Below, in pieces: positions 52,060 through 59,398 of a stretch of DNA of 64,000 bases. The position numbers and the translations under genes are program-made. The stretch is taken from assembly GCF_000012885.1 (NCBI RefSeq), contig NC_007498.2:3504001-3568000 (forward strand). The letters run 5' to 3'. The stretch's first letter is position 1. Each line of letters begins with the position of its first letter. The notes under the pieces are model-generated. The model saw only the letters and a list, made by a program, of their open reading frames with translations. It was not told the origin of the DNA and searched no databases. The stretch is from Syntrophotalea carbinolica DSM 2380. Its GTDB lineage: Bacteria; Desulfobacterota; Desulfuromonadia; Desulfuromonadales; Syntrophotaleaceae.

Positions 52060-52410
52060 TTATTTATTTAGGTCGATACCAGCTGCGAATGCACGTATTT
52101 TAACAAAGTACATTTTTTCACTTAGTAATAAGAGCTCACCATTTGCTTCTTCAAAATCTTTTTCGAGACTTGAGAATACAGCGTCTAGCTCTGCTCTTGT
52201 TTCTGCAGTTTTTAGTTTATTGTATATATATTCCTTGTCGTTAAGCTGAATAATTTTCATCATTACCTGAGTTGATTCATTTTCTAGATTTCTGTAATGC
52301 TGAATTGCTATTTTAGTAGCCTCCTCATTTGTTAAGTTTTCAGCGTTTACTATGCTGCTTGTTGACATAATAAGAATGAATATTACACAGATTTTTTTCA
52401 AGAATGACAT
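52060..52410 (-). CDS. secreted hypothetical protein (cassette gene)
   Basis: A 116-residue protein with a signal peptide (FLKKICVIFILIMSTSSIVNA) and a helical mature part (LTNEEATKIAIQHYRNLENEST; AELDAVFSSLEKDFEEANGEL). GAGGACA precedes the start at 52410. Very AT-rich, unlike the backbone. Not recognised. Confidence 0.58.
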   Translation of the reverse strand: MSFLKKICVIFILIMSTSSIVNAENLTNEEATKIAIQHYRNLENESTQVMMKIIQLNDKEYIYNKLKTAETRAELDAVFSSLEKDFEEANGELLLLSEKMYFVKIRAFAAGIDLNK

Positions 52411-52495
52411 ATTGTCCTCATTTTTCTCGACCTGCATTGGGGAGATACACGTCGGGATCTGGATTTAAAGTTTCAACTTAATGTTTATATAATTG

Positions 52496-52744
52496 TTAGT
52501 TGTCATTTTTGCTTGTAAATAAACCTCCTGCGAAACCAAATACTGCGAAAAGGACATTGGCCATAACGTCACCTTGCAATTTTCCCGTAGCATAAAGAAG
52601 ACTGGAAATGGTTAAAACAAGAAGGATTAGTAGTGTGCTGGTGGTAAAACGGCCAAAGCCCTCTGTTTTCGTTTTGAAAAATCCCCAGATAGAACCTGTG
52701 CCAACAACAAAGATAGCTATCATTAATAAATATTCTCTACTCAT
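52496..52744 (-). CDS. small membrane protein (cassette gene)
   Basis: An 82-residue protein with three hydrophobic stretches (YLLMIAIFVVGTGSIWGFF; TSTLLILLVLTISSLLYATG; VMANVLFAVFGFAGGLF). A GTTAGTT core-like heptamer overlaps its stop, but no clear attC body is visible between this gene and the next one to the left. Confidence 0.55.
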   Translation of the reverse strand: MSREYLLMIAIFVVGTGSIWGFFKTKTEGFGRFTTSTLLILLVLTISSLLYATGKLQGDVMANVLFAVFGFAGGLFTSKNDN

Positions 52745-52769
52745 CGTAAAGACCCCATTTCATTTGGAA

Positions 52770-52901
52770 GCATAACATTGTGGTTAAGTGGAAAACTTTC
52801 CAGCATAACACCCTTATAGCAGGCAAAATTTTCCACTTATTGCATTATTAAAGGGGTAAAAGTGGAAAATTGCCCCTGGTATTTTCCATGTGCTTTTAGT
52901 A
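52770..52901. repeat. 132-bp structured attC-like repeat, copy 1
   Basis: GCATAAC (52770-52776) to TTTAGTA (52895-52901). Inside, GTGGAAAA and TTTTCCAC/T alternate four times, so several hairpins are possible. It is the left edge of the duplicated block; the copy at 61521-61652 has a better right core, GTTAGTA. Confidence 0.65.
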
Positions 52902-52990
52902 AGCGTACTCTAATTACAGTAGGGCCCCAAAACCACTACCCGTATCCTAATCAAGCCACATCCACCAAACTACCGACTTCTGAAAAAACA

Positions 52991-53030
52991 AAAAAAGCCG
53001 CCCAGCGATTTTGTTTCAGCTGAGCGGCTC
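52991..53030 (-). terminator. terminator of DUF1847 gene, copy 1
   Basis: GCCGCTCAGCTG / CGCTGGGCGGC stem on the minus strand followed by TTTTTTTG. Confidence 0.75.
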
Positions 53031-53205
53031 TAGTTATCTGCTGTCGGTATGATGGTGCCCCGGCATGTCCCTTAGCCGCAGAAAAACAAAAGGCACTTCA
53101 TAAATACCTACAAATACAACAGTTTGTCAAATATTCTAATGTTTATACGAGTCTCTCAACTCCCTTCCATGTATGGATATCAGACCATGAATCCCGATTC
53201 CTGTA

Positions 53206-53883
53206 TTACTTCAGAGATCGGTAATAGCTATCCACATTGTAGATGGCCGCAAGGGGATTGTGGCCGAGCACACGGTCTTTGACGGCCAGCACGGTGCAGG
53301 GGGCTTCGGCGTATTTCAAGAACAGGGAATCATGTCCCACGCACAGCCCCAACAACACGTTGAAATCGGTTTTGCCCTCGTTCAAAATCATGGCTTGCAT
53401 AATGGGATTGCACATGATCTCGGCACCCTTGGGATCGACCTGTTGTTCTTTGCTCAGACCGATGCACTCTTTGGAGATCCCGCCGACCTTGCAGATGGCC
53501 GAAACCACCTCGAAACCTCGGGAGGATAGGAGCTTCTCCACCACCTGGGCCTCTTTTCTCAACCCCATGCAAAAGGCCAGGCCGAGGCGTTTGTAGCCCA
53601 TCTTGGCGGCAAACTCCATGATCTCTTCGATACGGGTTTTTGAACCCCGGACGGCTGCATGACCAAGCTCGCGATTGATGTATCCGTCCGCTTCCTGGAT
53701 GGAGGCTTGTTTGGCGAAGTTGCTGATAGCCGGGTCATCGTTGTATTGCTTCAGGCTCTCCTGCGCCAGATCGGGCATATTCAAAGTCGGGCAGAATGCC
53801 GGAGCCTTGCCATCTTTGTTCCGACAGATCCGGTCGGAAGATTCATAGGGGCAGCTGGCGCAACGGGGATCTTTATCAGTCAT
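53206..53883 (-). CDS. DUF1847-family metal-binding protein, copy 1
   Basis: A 225-residue cytoplasmic protein matching DUF1847: CASCPYESSDRICRNKDGKAPAFCPT (four cysteines near the N-terminus), EIMEFAAKMGYKRLGLAFCMGLRKEAQVVEKLLSSRGFEVVSAICKVGGI, CNPIMQAMILNEGKTDFNVLLGLCVGHDSLFLKYAEAPCTVLAVKDRVLGHNPLAAIY. Ten or so conserved cysteines suggest a metal or Fe-S site. AAGGAAAC precedes the start. It is followed by its own terminator. Function unknown; common in anaerobes. Confidence 0.85.
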   Translation of the reverse strand: MTDKDPRCASCPYESSDRICRNKDGKAPAFCPTLNMPDLAQESLKQYNDDPAISNFAKQASIQEADGYINRELGHAAVRGSKTRIEEIMEFAAKMGYKRLGLAFCMGLRKEAQVVEKLLSSRGFEVVSAICKVGGISKECIGLSKEQQVDPKGAEIMCNPIMQAMILNEGKTDFNVLLGLCVGHDSLFLKYAEAPCTVLAVKDRVLGHNPLAAIYNVDSYYRSLK

Positions 53884-53961
53884 GAAAGTTTCCTTTTACG
53901 GTTTCTTACCAGAGGCTGTTTCAGCCGTTGTTACTCACTACAGGGAATCGGTCGGTTCAGG

Positions 53962-54261
53962 CTACGTCGGGCAATCGCAGGCCCCACAGGTGCAGACCCT
54001 TAAGCCGCAGGTCTCACAGGGGGGATTTTTGGGATCGCGACCGTCGATGGTGGCACCGCAGGCGCTGCACTTGTAACGGAAAAAAGCAAAGCCGCAGTTG
54101 CGGCAGACCCGCTTGTAGGGGTTGCCCTCCACGGGAACGATATGGATCGATTCACAGATCAGGCAGATGGAGGCCATCTCCGGGCAATTCCGAATCCCGT
54201 CCAGGTTTTTGCGGTAATGTTTGTAGAGTTTCTTGGCTGTGTCTCTGTCAAGAGGCTCCAT
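53962..54261 (-). CDS. zinc-ribbon protein, copy 1
   Basis: A 99-residue protein: helical N-terminus (DRDTAKKLYKHYRKN), then ICLICES, CRNCGFAFFRYKCSACGATIDGRD and CETCGLRVCTCGACDC, i.e. several CxxC pairs forming two or three zinc knuckles. GGGAG precedes the start. 78 bp ahead of the DUF1847 gene and probably cotranscribed with it. Function unknown. Confidence 0.7.
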   Translation of the reverse strand: MEPLDRDTAKKLYKHYRKNLDGIRNCPEMASICLICESIHIVPVEGNPYKRVCRNCGFAFFRYKCSACGATIDGRDPKNPPCETCGLRVCTCGACDCPT

Positions 54262-54447
54262 GTCTGTTCTCCCGGCGGCAAAGAGGGTTTAGTCAAGGAT
54301 AAGTATTCATGAAGAATACATAAACAGCTCGGCTAACAACAGTTAAAAAGGCAGGTTCCAGGGATATCCGTCGACAAAGCGCCCAATTCTTTTCATTTCG
54401 CGTAGCGGGTTCCGGGATCGACGGCAGTCAGAGACTGATGAGGACTT

Positions 54448-55537
54448 TCAAAGCGACAGGGTTGTCATCAAGACGTCGAAAGGCTGGGGCTTGCCGAAAA
54501 GATAGCCCTGGGCAAGGCCACAACCCAGTTTTTGCAGAGAGGCCGACTCGGATACGGTCTCCACGCCTTCCGCCACAATCTGCATTTCGAGGTTGGTTCC
54601 CAGGGCGATGAAGACCTTGACCAGGCCGACCTTGCAGGGGTCGGTGTCGATATGGTTGATAAACAAGCGGTCTATTTTAAGGACGTCGATGGGAAATCGG
54701 GAGAGATAATTCAAGGCCGAATACCCGGTACCGAAATCATCGATGGCGATGGTGATGCCGAGAGCGCGCAGGGCTTCGAGAGTGTTCGCTACCTGGGGGT
54801 TGTCCTCGATCATCAGGCTTTCGGTGATCTCGCACTCCAGCCATTCCCCCCGACAGCCGGTGGTTTTCAAAATGGCCTCGATGGTAGCCGCCAGATCATT
54901 CTGCAGAAACTGCCGGCAGGAGAGGTTGACCGCAACCTTGAACGAGGCCGCAACATCCCGGTTGAAATCAACCGCCGCCTGGCAGGCGGTTTTCAATACC
55001 CATTCGCCGATTTCGACAATCAGGCCGGTCTCCTCGGCAATGGAGATGAAGCGATCCGGCGTCAACATGCCCAGCACGGGATGCCACCAACGCAGCAAAG
55101 CCTCCACGCCGACAACCCGCCCATCCTTCAGTTGAACCTTGGGCTGGTAGTAAAGCTGCAGTTCATGGTTGGCACAGGCATAACGCAGTGCGGCGCCAAG
55201 GGACAACCGCTCGGTGACATGGAGGGTGAGTTCGTGATCGTAGCACTGGAAATTGTTGCGCCCCTTGTGCTTGGCGCTGTACATGGCGGTATCGGCGTAG
55301 GTGAACAACTCGTCGAGATTGGCGCTGTCATGGGGGAAGAAGGCGATGCCGATGCTGCCGGAGATGAACAGTTCCTGAGATTCGATGAAAAAAGGCTGGG
55401 CCAGTGTGCTGAGAATCAGAGCCGCGACCTGGCCGGCCTCATCACTGCCTTGGCTCTCAGCCAGTAGAATGGCGAATTCATCCCCACCCATGCGCGCAAT
55501 GGTATCGCATTCGCTGACACAGTGGGACAGGCGCGCG
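54448..55537 (-). pseudogene. GGDEF/EAL protein, 5'-truncated copy 1
   Basis: The reading frame begins inside the GGDEF domain (RLSHCVSECDTIARMGGDEFAILLAE), then has the end of that domain and a complete EAL domain (VEALLRWWHP; NLSCRQF; CEITESLMIED; DDFGTGYSALNYLSRFPIDVLKIDR; VAEGVET). The EAL signature residues look intact, so the fragment could still encode a c-di-GMP phosphodiesterase domain, but the sensor and first half of GGDEF are missing. The break coincides exactly with a REP-type repeat end at 55538. Confidence 0.8.
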
Positions 55538-55563
55538 AAAACTAGGGACACTCCCCTGTTTTC
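55538..55563. repeat. 26-bp REP-type end, identical to 57661-57686
   Basis: Core TAGGGACACTCCCC. It interrupts the EAL gene and is identical over 26 bases to the left end of the REP-type transposon. A second GGGTGTC lies just right and can pair with GACACTCCC. Confidence 0.8.
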
Positions 55564-55604
55564 CCAGGGTGTCAGGTCTCACACAAACTACTCGTCATCG
55601 CGCT

Positions 55605-56351
55605 TCACCGCGGCATCAGCGCGAACACGCCCCAGCCCAAATACTCGCGCGTATAAGTGGCATAGCGTTCCGGTTCCGTAGTCAGTTGGGCTCGGACATC
55701 TCTCGCAAGCTCATCGTCGGGATTGGCTTCAAGCCATCGACGCATCGTGAGCCATTTAGCCGCCTCGTATCTATCCCAGCCATCCTGATTAGCCAGAACC
55801 ATTTCAACGACATCGTAGCCAAGACGACCGAAAGACACGATAAATTCAGGAAGCAGGAGAAAGTCAGAGATGGAGTTGGCAAGACACCCCTTGGCAACCT
55901 CTTCCGTTGGCGGCAACTGCCGCCAGTAGGGCTCACCGATGAGAATGATTCCGCCAGTGCGCAGGCTCTGTGCCAGAAGCTCAATCGTGCCGGCAACTCC
56001 CCCGGCGATCCAAGTGGCGCCCACACAGGCCGCCACATCGACTTTCTCGTCAGAGACATAGCCTGCTGCATCGTCATGGATGAACTTGACTTGTTCGGCC
56101 ACGCCAAGTTCTTCGGCTCGGAGTCTGGCCTGCTCACTGAACAATTGGCTCATATCGACACCGGTACCAATGACGCCATAATCGCGTGCCCAAGTACACA
56201 GCATCTCACCGGAGCCGCTTCCGAGATCAAGCACTCGGGCCCCCGATTCCAGACGCAGCGCCGCACCAAGAGTGGCGAACTTATCGGCTGTGAACGGGTT
56301 GTGGATGCGGTGAGCGCTCTCGGTAATATTGAATATCCGTGGAATGTCCAT
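55605..56351 (-). CDS. SAM-dependent methyltransferase (cassette gene)
   Basis: A 248-residue class I methyltransferase: ARVLDLGSGSGEMLCTWARDYG (motif I), GVDMSQLFSEQARLRAEELGV, VDVAACVGATWIAGG (motif II region), LRTGGIILIGEPYWRQLPP. Similar proteins are annotated as small-molecule methyltransferases; substrate unknown. Its GC content is higher than most cassettes. An attC lies on its 5' side (site 10) but the expected one on its 3' side is missing where the REP end and the block copy join. Confidence 0.8.
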   Translation of the reverse strand: MDIPRIFNITESAHRIHNPFTADKFATLGAALRLESGARVLDLGSGSGEMLCTWARDYGVIGTGVDMSQLFSEQARLRAEELGVAEQVKFIHDDAAGYVSDEKVDVAACVGATWIAGGVAGTIELLAQSLRTGGIILIGEPYWRQLPPTEEVAKGCLANSISDFLLLPEFIVSFGRLGYDVVEMVLANQDGWDRYEAAKWLTMRRWLEANPDDELARDVRAQLTTEPERYATYTREYLGWGVFALMPR

Positions 56352-56381
56352 TGTGAAAATTTCCTAGTGAATTCGGCAAAG

Positions 56382-56429
56382 ACCTAACGAGTGAATTCAG
56401 CGGGCGCGGTACGCGATGATTGGTTATAC
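56382..56429. other. attC site 10 (short)
   Basis: ACCTAAC (56382-56388) to GTTATAC (56423-56429), 48 bp, the shortest in the array. Confidence 0.65.
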
Positions 56430-56864
56430 GCTTTCTGACAGCTTCATATTTCCATTGTCGTCAAATTCAAACATCGGCCCCCAAGCAACTTCCCAATAGT
56501 AACCATCAAGATCAGAGAAGTAGCCACTGAAACCACCCCAGAATGTATCTTGTGCTTCTTTTACTATCTGGGCGCCAGCTGCTTTAGCGCGTTCCATTAT
56601 GGCAACGACTTCGTCTTTGCTTTGAGCATTGTGGGCTAACGTAATTCCGCTGAACGCATTGCGTGTAGTAGGGACATCGGGAGAAATGTCTGCAGCGAGT
56701 TTGTCCAGTGGGTAAAGTGCCAACCACACACCAGGAAGTTCGATAAAAGTTATGGCATCCGATGAAGTATTAGGGGAGGTATTCAATACTTGTTTGTAGA
56801 ATTCAGTTGCCTGAATTAGGTTATTTACGCCAAGAGAGACCATTGTGATTCTAGGTATTTTCAT
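56424..56864 (-). CDS. VOC-family (glyoxalase-like) protein
   Basis: A 146-residue single VOC module pair: IPRITMVSLGVNNLIQATEFYKQVLN, SSDAITFIELPGVWLALYPLDKL, GITLAHNAQSKDEVVAIMERAKAAGAQIVKEAQDTFWGGFSGYFSDLDGYYWEVAWGP. Members include glyoxalase I, antibiotic-resistance proteins and dioxygenases; the metal ligand pattern here is incomplete by eye. Start at 56864 follows AAGGTG. Confidence 0.82.
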   Translation of the reverse strand: MKIPRITMVSLGVNNLIQATEFYKQVLNTSPNTSSDAITFIELPGVWLALYPLDKLAADISPDVPTTRNAFSGITLAHNAQSKDEVVAIMERAKAAGAQIVKEAQDTFWGGFSGYFSDLDGYYWEVAWGPMFEFDDNGNMKLSESV

Positions 56865-56881
56865 TTGCACACCTTTTTGTA

Positions 56882-56984
56882 ACATAACGTTGAGAGAACC
56901 GGGCGCGTGGCTCAGGTAAAACCAGCAGCGAGCTTTTCGAGAAGCGCGCCGAGTTAATCGCTCCGGTTCATCGGTTGGTTATAT
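56882..56984. other. attC site 11
   Basis: ACATAAC (56882-56888) to GTTATAT (56978-56984), 103 bp; arms GAGAGAACCGGGCGCG and TCGCTCCGGTTCATC. Confidence 0.78.
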
Positions 56985-56992
56985 TTTCTCAC

Positions 56993-57634
56993 CTACCAAT
57001 TGATGATTAATGGCAAATCTGGGCGAAAGTCTCTAGATAAACCAATAACGCCATTATCCAACGTCACCACCACTAAATGCTCACTGCCGCACTCTATTTG
57101 AAGTCTATCTGCCGTTTGGGCTATGCGTAGTGTTTCTGAAATGTCGCCTAGTGGGACAGATACTTGAACATTACTAATAAACTTAAATTTCCCGATTTCT
57201 TCCTTTCTACTAACCGGGCCAATGAAAGGCACGTAAATGCATAAGGGTTCTTCTAAGATTTCAGAATTATTTCCAACATGAAGTGCATGTGGTGGCTCAA
57301 AATAAGCGGGTTGATATTTCCAACCGCTAAATGGCGTGCTCATACTTGAATCATTTGTTCGAGTTAGAATTACTCCAAACGGTGAAGCGCTCTTTTTTTG
57401 AACCCTTTCAGGGAATCTCAGATTTCTAGCCGGACCGTTATCAGCCTCTTCACTATCACGCACGTATAGTATTTCGATCATCCCATTGGAAAATTCAAAG
57501 CGTCGATTTGAAGTGCCTTGACCCTTATGGTCCCGACTGAAGCTTTCATTTAGGCCCATAGAGACTAAAAGATCGCCAGCTTCTTTTGGATTGTCTGTAA
57601 GTATAAAAAAGTGGTCTAGCTCTAGATTCACCAA
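56993..57634 (-). CDS. VOC-like (glyoxalase-type) protein
   Basis: A 213-residue protein beginning LELDHFFILTDNPKEAGDLLVSMGLNESFSRDHKGQGTSNRRFEFSNGMIEILYV, the pattern of a glyoxalase-like domain; the second half (VQVSVPLGDISETLRIAQTADRLQIECGSEHLVVVTLDNG) is less clear. TTG at 57634 or the next codon GTG is the start, with AGAGGA upstream. Its 5' flank is occupied by the REP-type transposon. Confidence 0.65.
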   Translation of the reverse strand: MVNLELDHFFILTDNPKEAGDLLVSMGLNESFSRDHKGQGTSNRRFEFSNGMIEILYVRDSEEADNGPARNLRFPERVQKKSASPFGVILTRTNDSSMSTPFSGWKYQPAYFEPPHALHVGNNSEILEEPLCIYVPFIGPVSRKEEIGKFKFISNVQVSVPLGDISETLRIAQTADRLQIECGSEHLVVVTLDNGVIGLSRDFRPDLPLIINW

Positions 57635-57660
57635 TGAGTTCCTCTCGAGGAAAAACTAGA

Positions 57661-58414
57661 AAAACTAGGGACACTCCCCTGTTTTCTTTCTTGGCCTTCC
57701 GGGTTTTTGCGCCTTCAAGGTTTTATTCAGTCTTAATTCCATTTTGGAGATAAAGGCTTCTGATCCGTAAGGCCGTCCTGTACATGTAGCTTTACGCAAC
57801 ATGTTGTCCGCCTGATCATCCTCTTGCAACATAAATTCAGCATAACGCGCCCGGTCTTCAAGAGGCAGCCAACAATACTCTGCCAGCAGATCTTCATCCG
57901 AGCCTTTTATATGGGCCTTGGCACTGGACCAACGATAGTTTTCTGCCCGATTGGTCATCCCGGCTTTTAACGGATTTTTTTCAATATACCGCGCCACCCT
58001 CCAAAGATACGCATCGTCTTCAACGATGCACGAAAAAAAGCGGTTCTGCCATACGCGACCGCTTTGTTTCAATTTCCGATTCAAGTACTGGGTATAGACC
58101 TGATTTGTCAGTCCGATCCCACGAGACAGTGAATCTTCTTTTTCAGGAACCACCAGCAAATGGACATGGTTGTCCATCAGGCAGTAGGCCCATATATGTA
58201 GAGAGTGTCGTGTAGAGTATTTTTTGAGTTGGTTCAGATATCTCAGGCGATCTTCATCATCGAAAAAGGTCGTCGAGCGATTATTGCCACGTTGGGTTAC
58301 ATGGTGCGGGTATCCAGGGGCGACTATGCGAGCTATTCGAGGCATAGAGCCAGAGTATAAGAAAGAAACTTAAGAGGCAATTAATTTTTTGAAATATGGG
58401 GAGTGTCCCTATTT
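57661..58414 (-). mobile_element. REP-type transposon with Y1 transposase (about 754 bp)
   Basis: Ends carry the palindromic motif TAGGGACACTCCCC (57666-57679) and, inverted, GGGGAGTGTCCCTA (58398-58411). The transposase frame fills the element and its last codons are made by the left repeat. The right flank is a partial attC. Confidence 0.75.
57665..58345 (-). CDS. REP-associated tyrosine (Y1 HUH) transposase
   Basis: A 226-residue Y1_Tnp/RAYT protein: MPRIARIVAPGYPHHVTQRG, a DNA-hairpin-recognising N-terminus, YCLMDNHVHLLVVPEKEDSLSRG with the HUH (HVHLL) motif, QNRFFSCIVEDDAYLWRVARYIEKNPLKAGMT with the catalytic tyrosine in ARYIEKNPLKA and YRWSSAKAHI. This family cuts single-stranded DNA at REP hairpins. 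Frame intact. Confidence 0.9.
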   Translation of the reverse strand: MPRIARIVAPGYPHHVTQRGNNRSTTFFDDEDRLRYLNQLKKYSTRHSLHIWAYCLMDNHVHLLVVPEKEDSLSRGIGLTNQVYTQYLNRKLKQSGRVWQNRFFSCIVEDDAYLWRVARYIEKNPLKAGMTNRAENYRWSSAKAHIKGSDEDLLAEYCWLPLEDRARYAEFMLQEDDQADNMLRKATCTGRPYGSEAFISKMELRLNKTLKAQKPGRPRKKTGECP

Positions 58415-58438
58415 GTTCCGGTTGATTTTATCCTTAAA
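58415..58438. other. attC fragment at the right edge of the REP transposon
   Basis: TTCCGGTTGATTTTATCC matches the right arm of attC sites 1, 8 and 13; the GTTRRRY core is degenerate and the left half is missing. Confidence 0.45.
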
Positions 58439-58807
58439 TTACTTTTCACCAACAGGCAATGCTACTGGAATTGAGAACCTCAATTTACTGCTCATGTTGC
58501 TCTCATCAGCGTGACCGCCATCTTTTCCAAGTTTGATTCCTACTACATTGACTCCTATGCCTTCTTTACCGTCTTTTTTTGTTGTACTGGAAACAGCAAT
58601 GTCAAAATTTACTAAATGGACAGGGCGCCTGTAATCAGCACTCTCATCTTTTTTCAGTAAAAAGCCGTAAACATCGACTTTCTTGTCAGTGGGATGTACA
58701 TCTTTTGGATTTACTATTGTGCCAAAAGATGAAAGTTCAGAGTTTGATTCTGAAATTGCTTCGGATATATCCTTTATTGTTTCCTTAATAAAATCTTTAA
58801 GATCCAT
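58439..58807 (-). CDS. hypothetical cassette protein
   Basis: A 122-residue protein: MDLKDFIKETIKDISEAISESNSEL helix, then KDVHPTDKKVDVYGFLLKKDE, VHLVNFDIAVSSTTKKDGKEGIGVNVVGIKLG and SSKLRFSIPVALPVGEK. The helix followed by a four-strand pattern is seen in many small orphan proteins of islands, but I cannot name the family. No membrane part. Confidence 0.6.
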   Translation of the reverse strand: MDLKDFIKETIKDISEAISESNSELSSFGTIVNPKDVHPTDKKVDVYGFLLKKDESADYRRPVHLVNFDIAVSSTTKKDGKEGIGVNVVGIKLGKDGGHADESNMSSKLRFSIPVALPVGEK

Positions 58808-58822
58808 ATAAGGCTCCAGAAA

Positions 58823-58908
58823 ATTTAACGACTTAGCTCAGGGGCAGCGTAAAGCAGAGCGAGGAACGAGCGACGCTTTTTGCTGGCCCCTGGACCTACT
58901 TGTTATGA
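58823..58908. other. attC site 12
   Basis: ATTTAAC (58823-58829) to GTTATGA (58902-58908), 86 bp; strong stem CAGGGGCAGCG / CGCTTTTTGCTGGCCCCTG. Confidence 0.78.
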
Positions 58909-58915
58909 GCAGTCT

Positions 58916-59365
58916 CTACCGGCTTTGTGTTTGATTATTGATATACTCGATTAGAAATTCTCGTTTATCTTTTTTGAATTTGGCAAGAGCTTCAGCTGCC
59001 TGTTCCAATTCCTTCACAAAATCTTCCAGATCATCTTCAATATCTTCGATTTCGCACTCAATATCTTCCTTCTCCTCACCTTCGGCTTTCTTGAGATTGC
59101 TCTTAAGCTCTTTTAAAAGTCGCTTTGCTTCAGCAATTTCTTCCTTTTTATCTAAGCATTCTTCTCTTAACCCCTGCTCATGGTCTTTGATTTCCTCAGA
59201 AAGATAGCCAGCATGTTCTGTGAGTTCATCTTTTTCGAGATAGCCGATTTCTTTCATAAATTGTTTAAAAATTCGCTTGGCTTCAGATGTATTGACTGGC
59301 TCACCGACAGGTGTAATCATTTCATTCTTAAGTAGTGGGTACTTCTTTTTGAAGAATCCGAACAT
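58916..59365 (-). CDS. coiled-coil cassette protein
   Basis: A 149-residue charged protein. After a basic N-terminus (FGFFKKKYPLLKNE) it is almost all coiled coil (EEIKDHEQGLREECLDKKEE, IAEAKRLLKELKSNLKKAEG, EEKEDIECEIEDIEDDLEDF, VKELEQAAEALAKFKKDKRE). Start at 59365 follows GAGAGGAAA. No enzyme motif. Its upstream attC holds IS copy 2. Confidence 0.6.
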   Translation of the reverse strand: MFGFFKKKYPLLKNEMITPVGEPVNTSEAKRIFKQFMKEIGYLEKDELTEHAGYLSEEIKDHEQGLREECLDKKEEIAEAKRLLKELKSNLKKAEGEEKEDIECEIEDIEDDLEDFVKELEQAAEALAKFKKDKREFLIEYINNQTQSR

Positions 59366-59398
59366 TACTTGTTTCCTCTCGGTTTTTTTGCGCATAAC

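Larger units (their letters stand above)
52773..55537. repeat. duplicated block, left (truncated) copy
   Basis: Carries the DUF1847, zinc-ribbon and EAL genes, and matches 61524 to the window end throughout with scattered base changes (DUF1847 proteins differ at about eight of 225 residues). Left limit is the AAC core of an attC-like site; right limit is a REP-type end inside the GGDEF domain. Confidence 0.85.

Noticed and set aside
53206-55541. Treating the DUF1847-zinc-ribbon-EAL block as ordinary cassettes
   Set aside because: The genes have backbone-like GC content, their own terminators and no attC between them; a duplicated chromosomal segment fits better.
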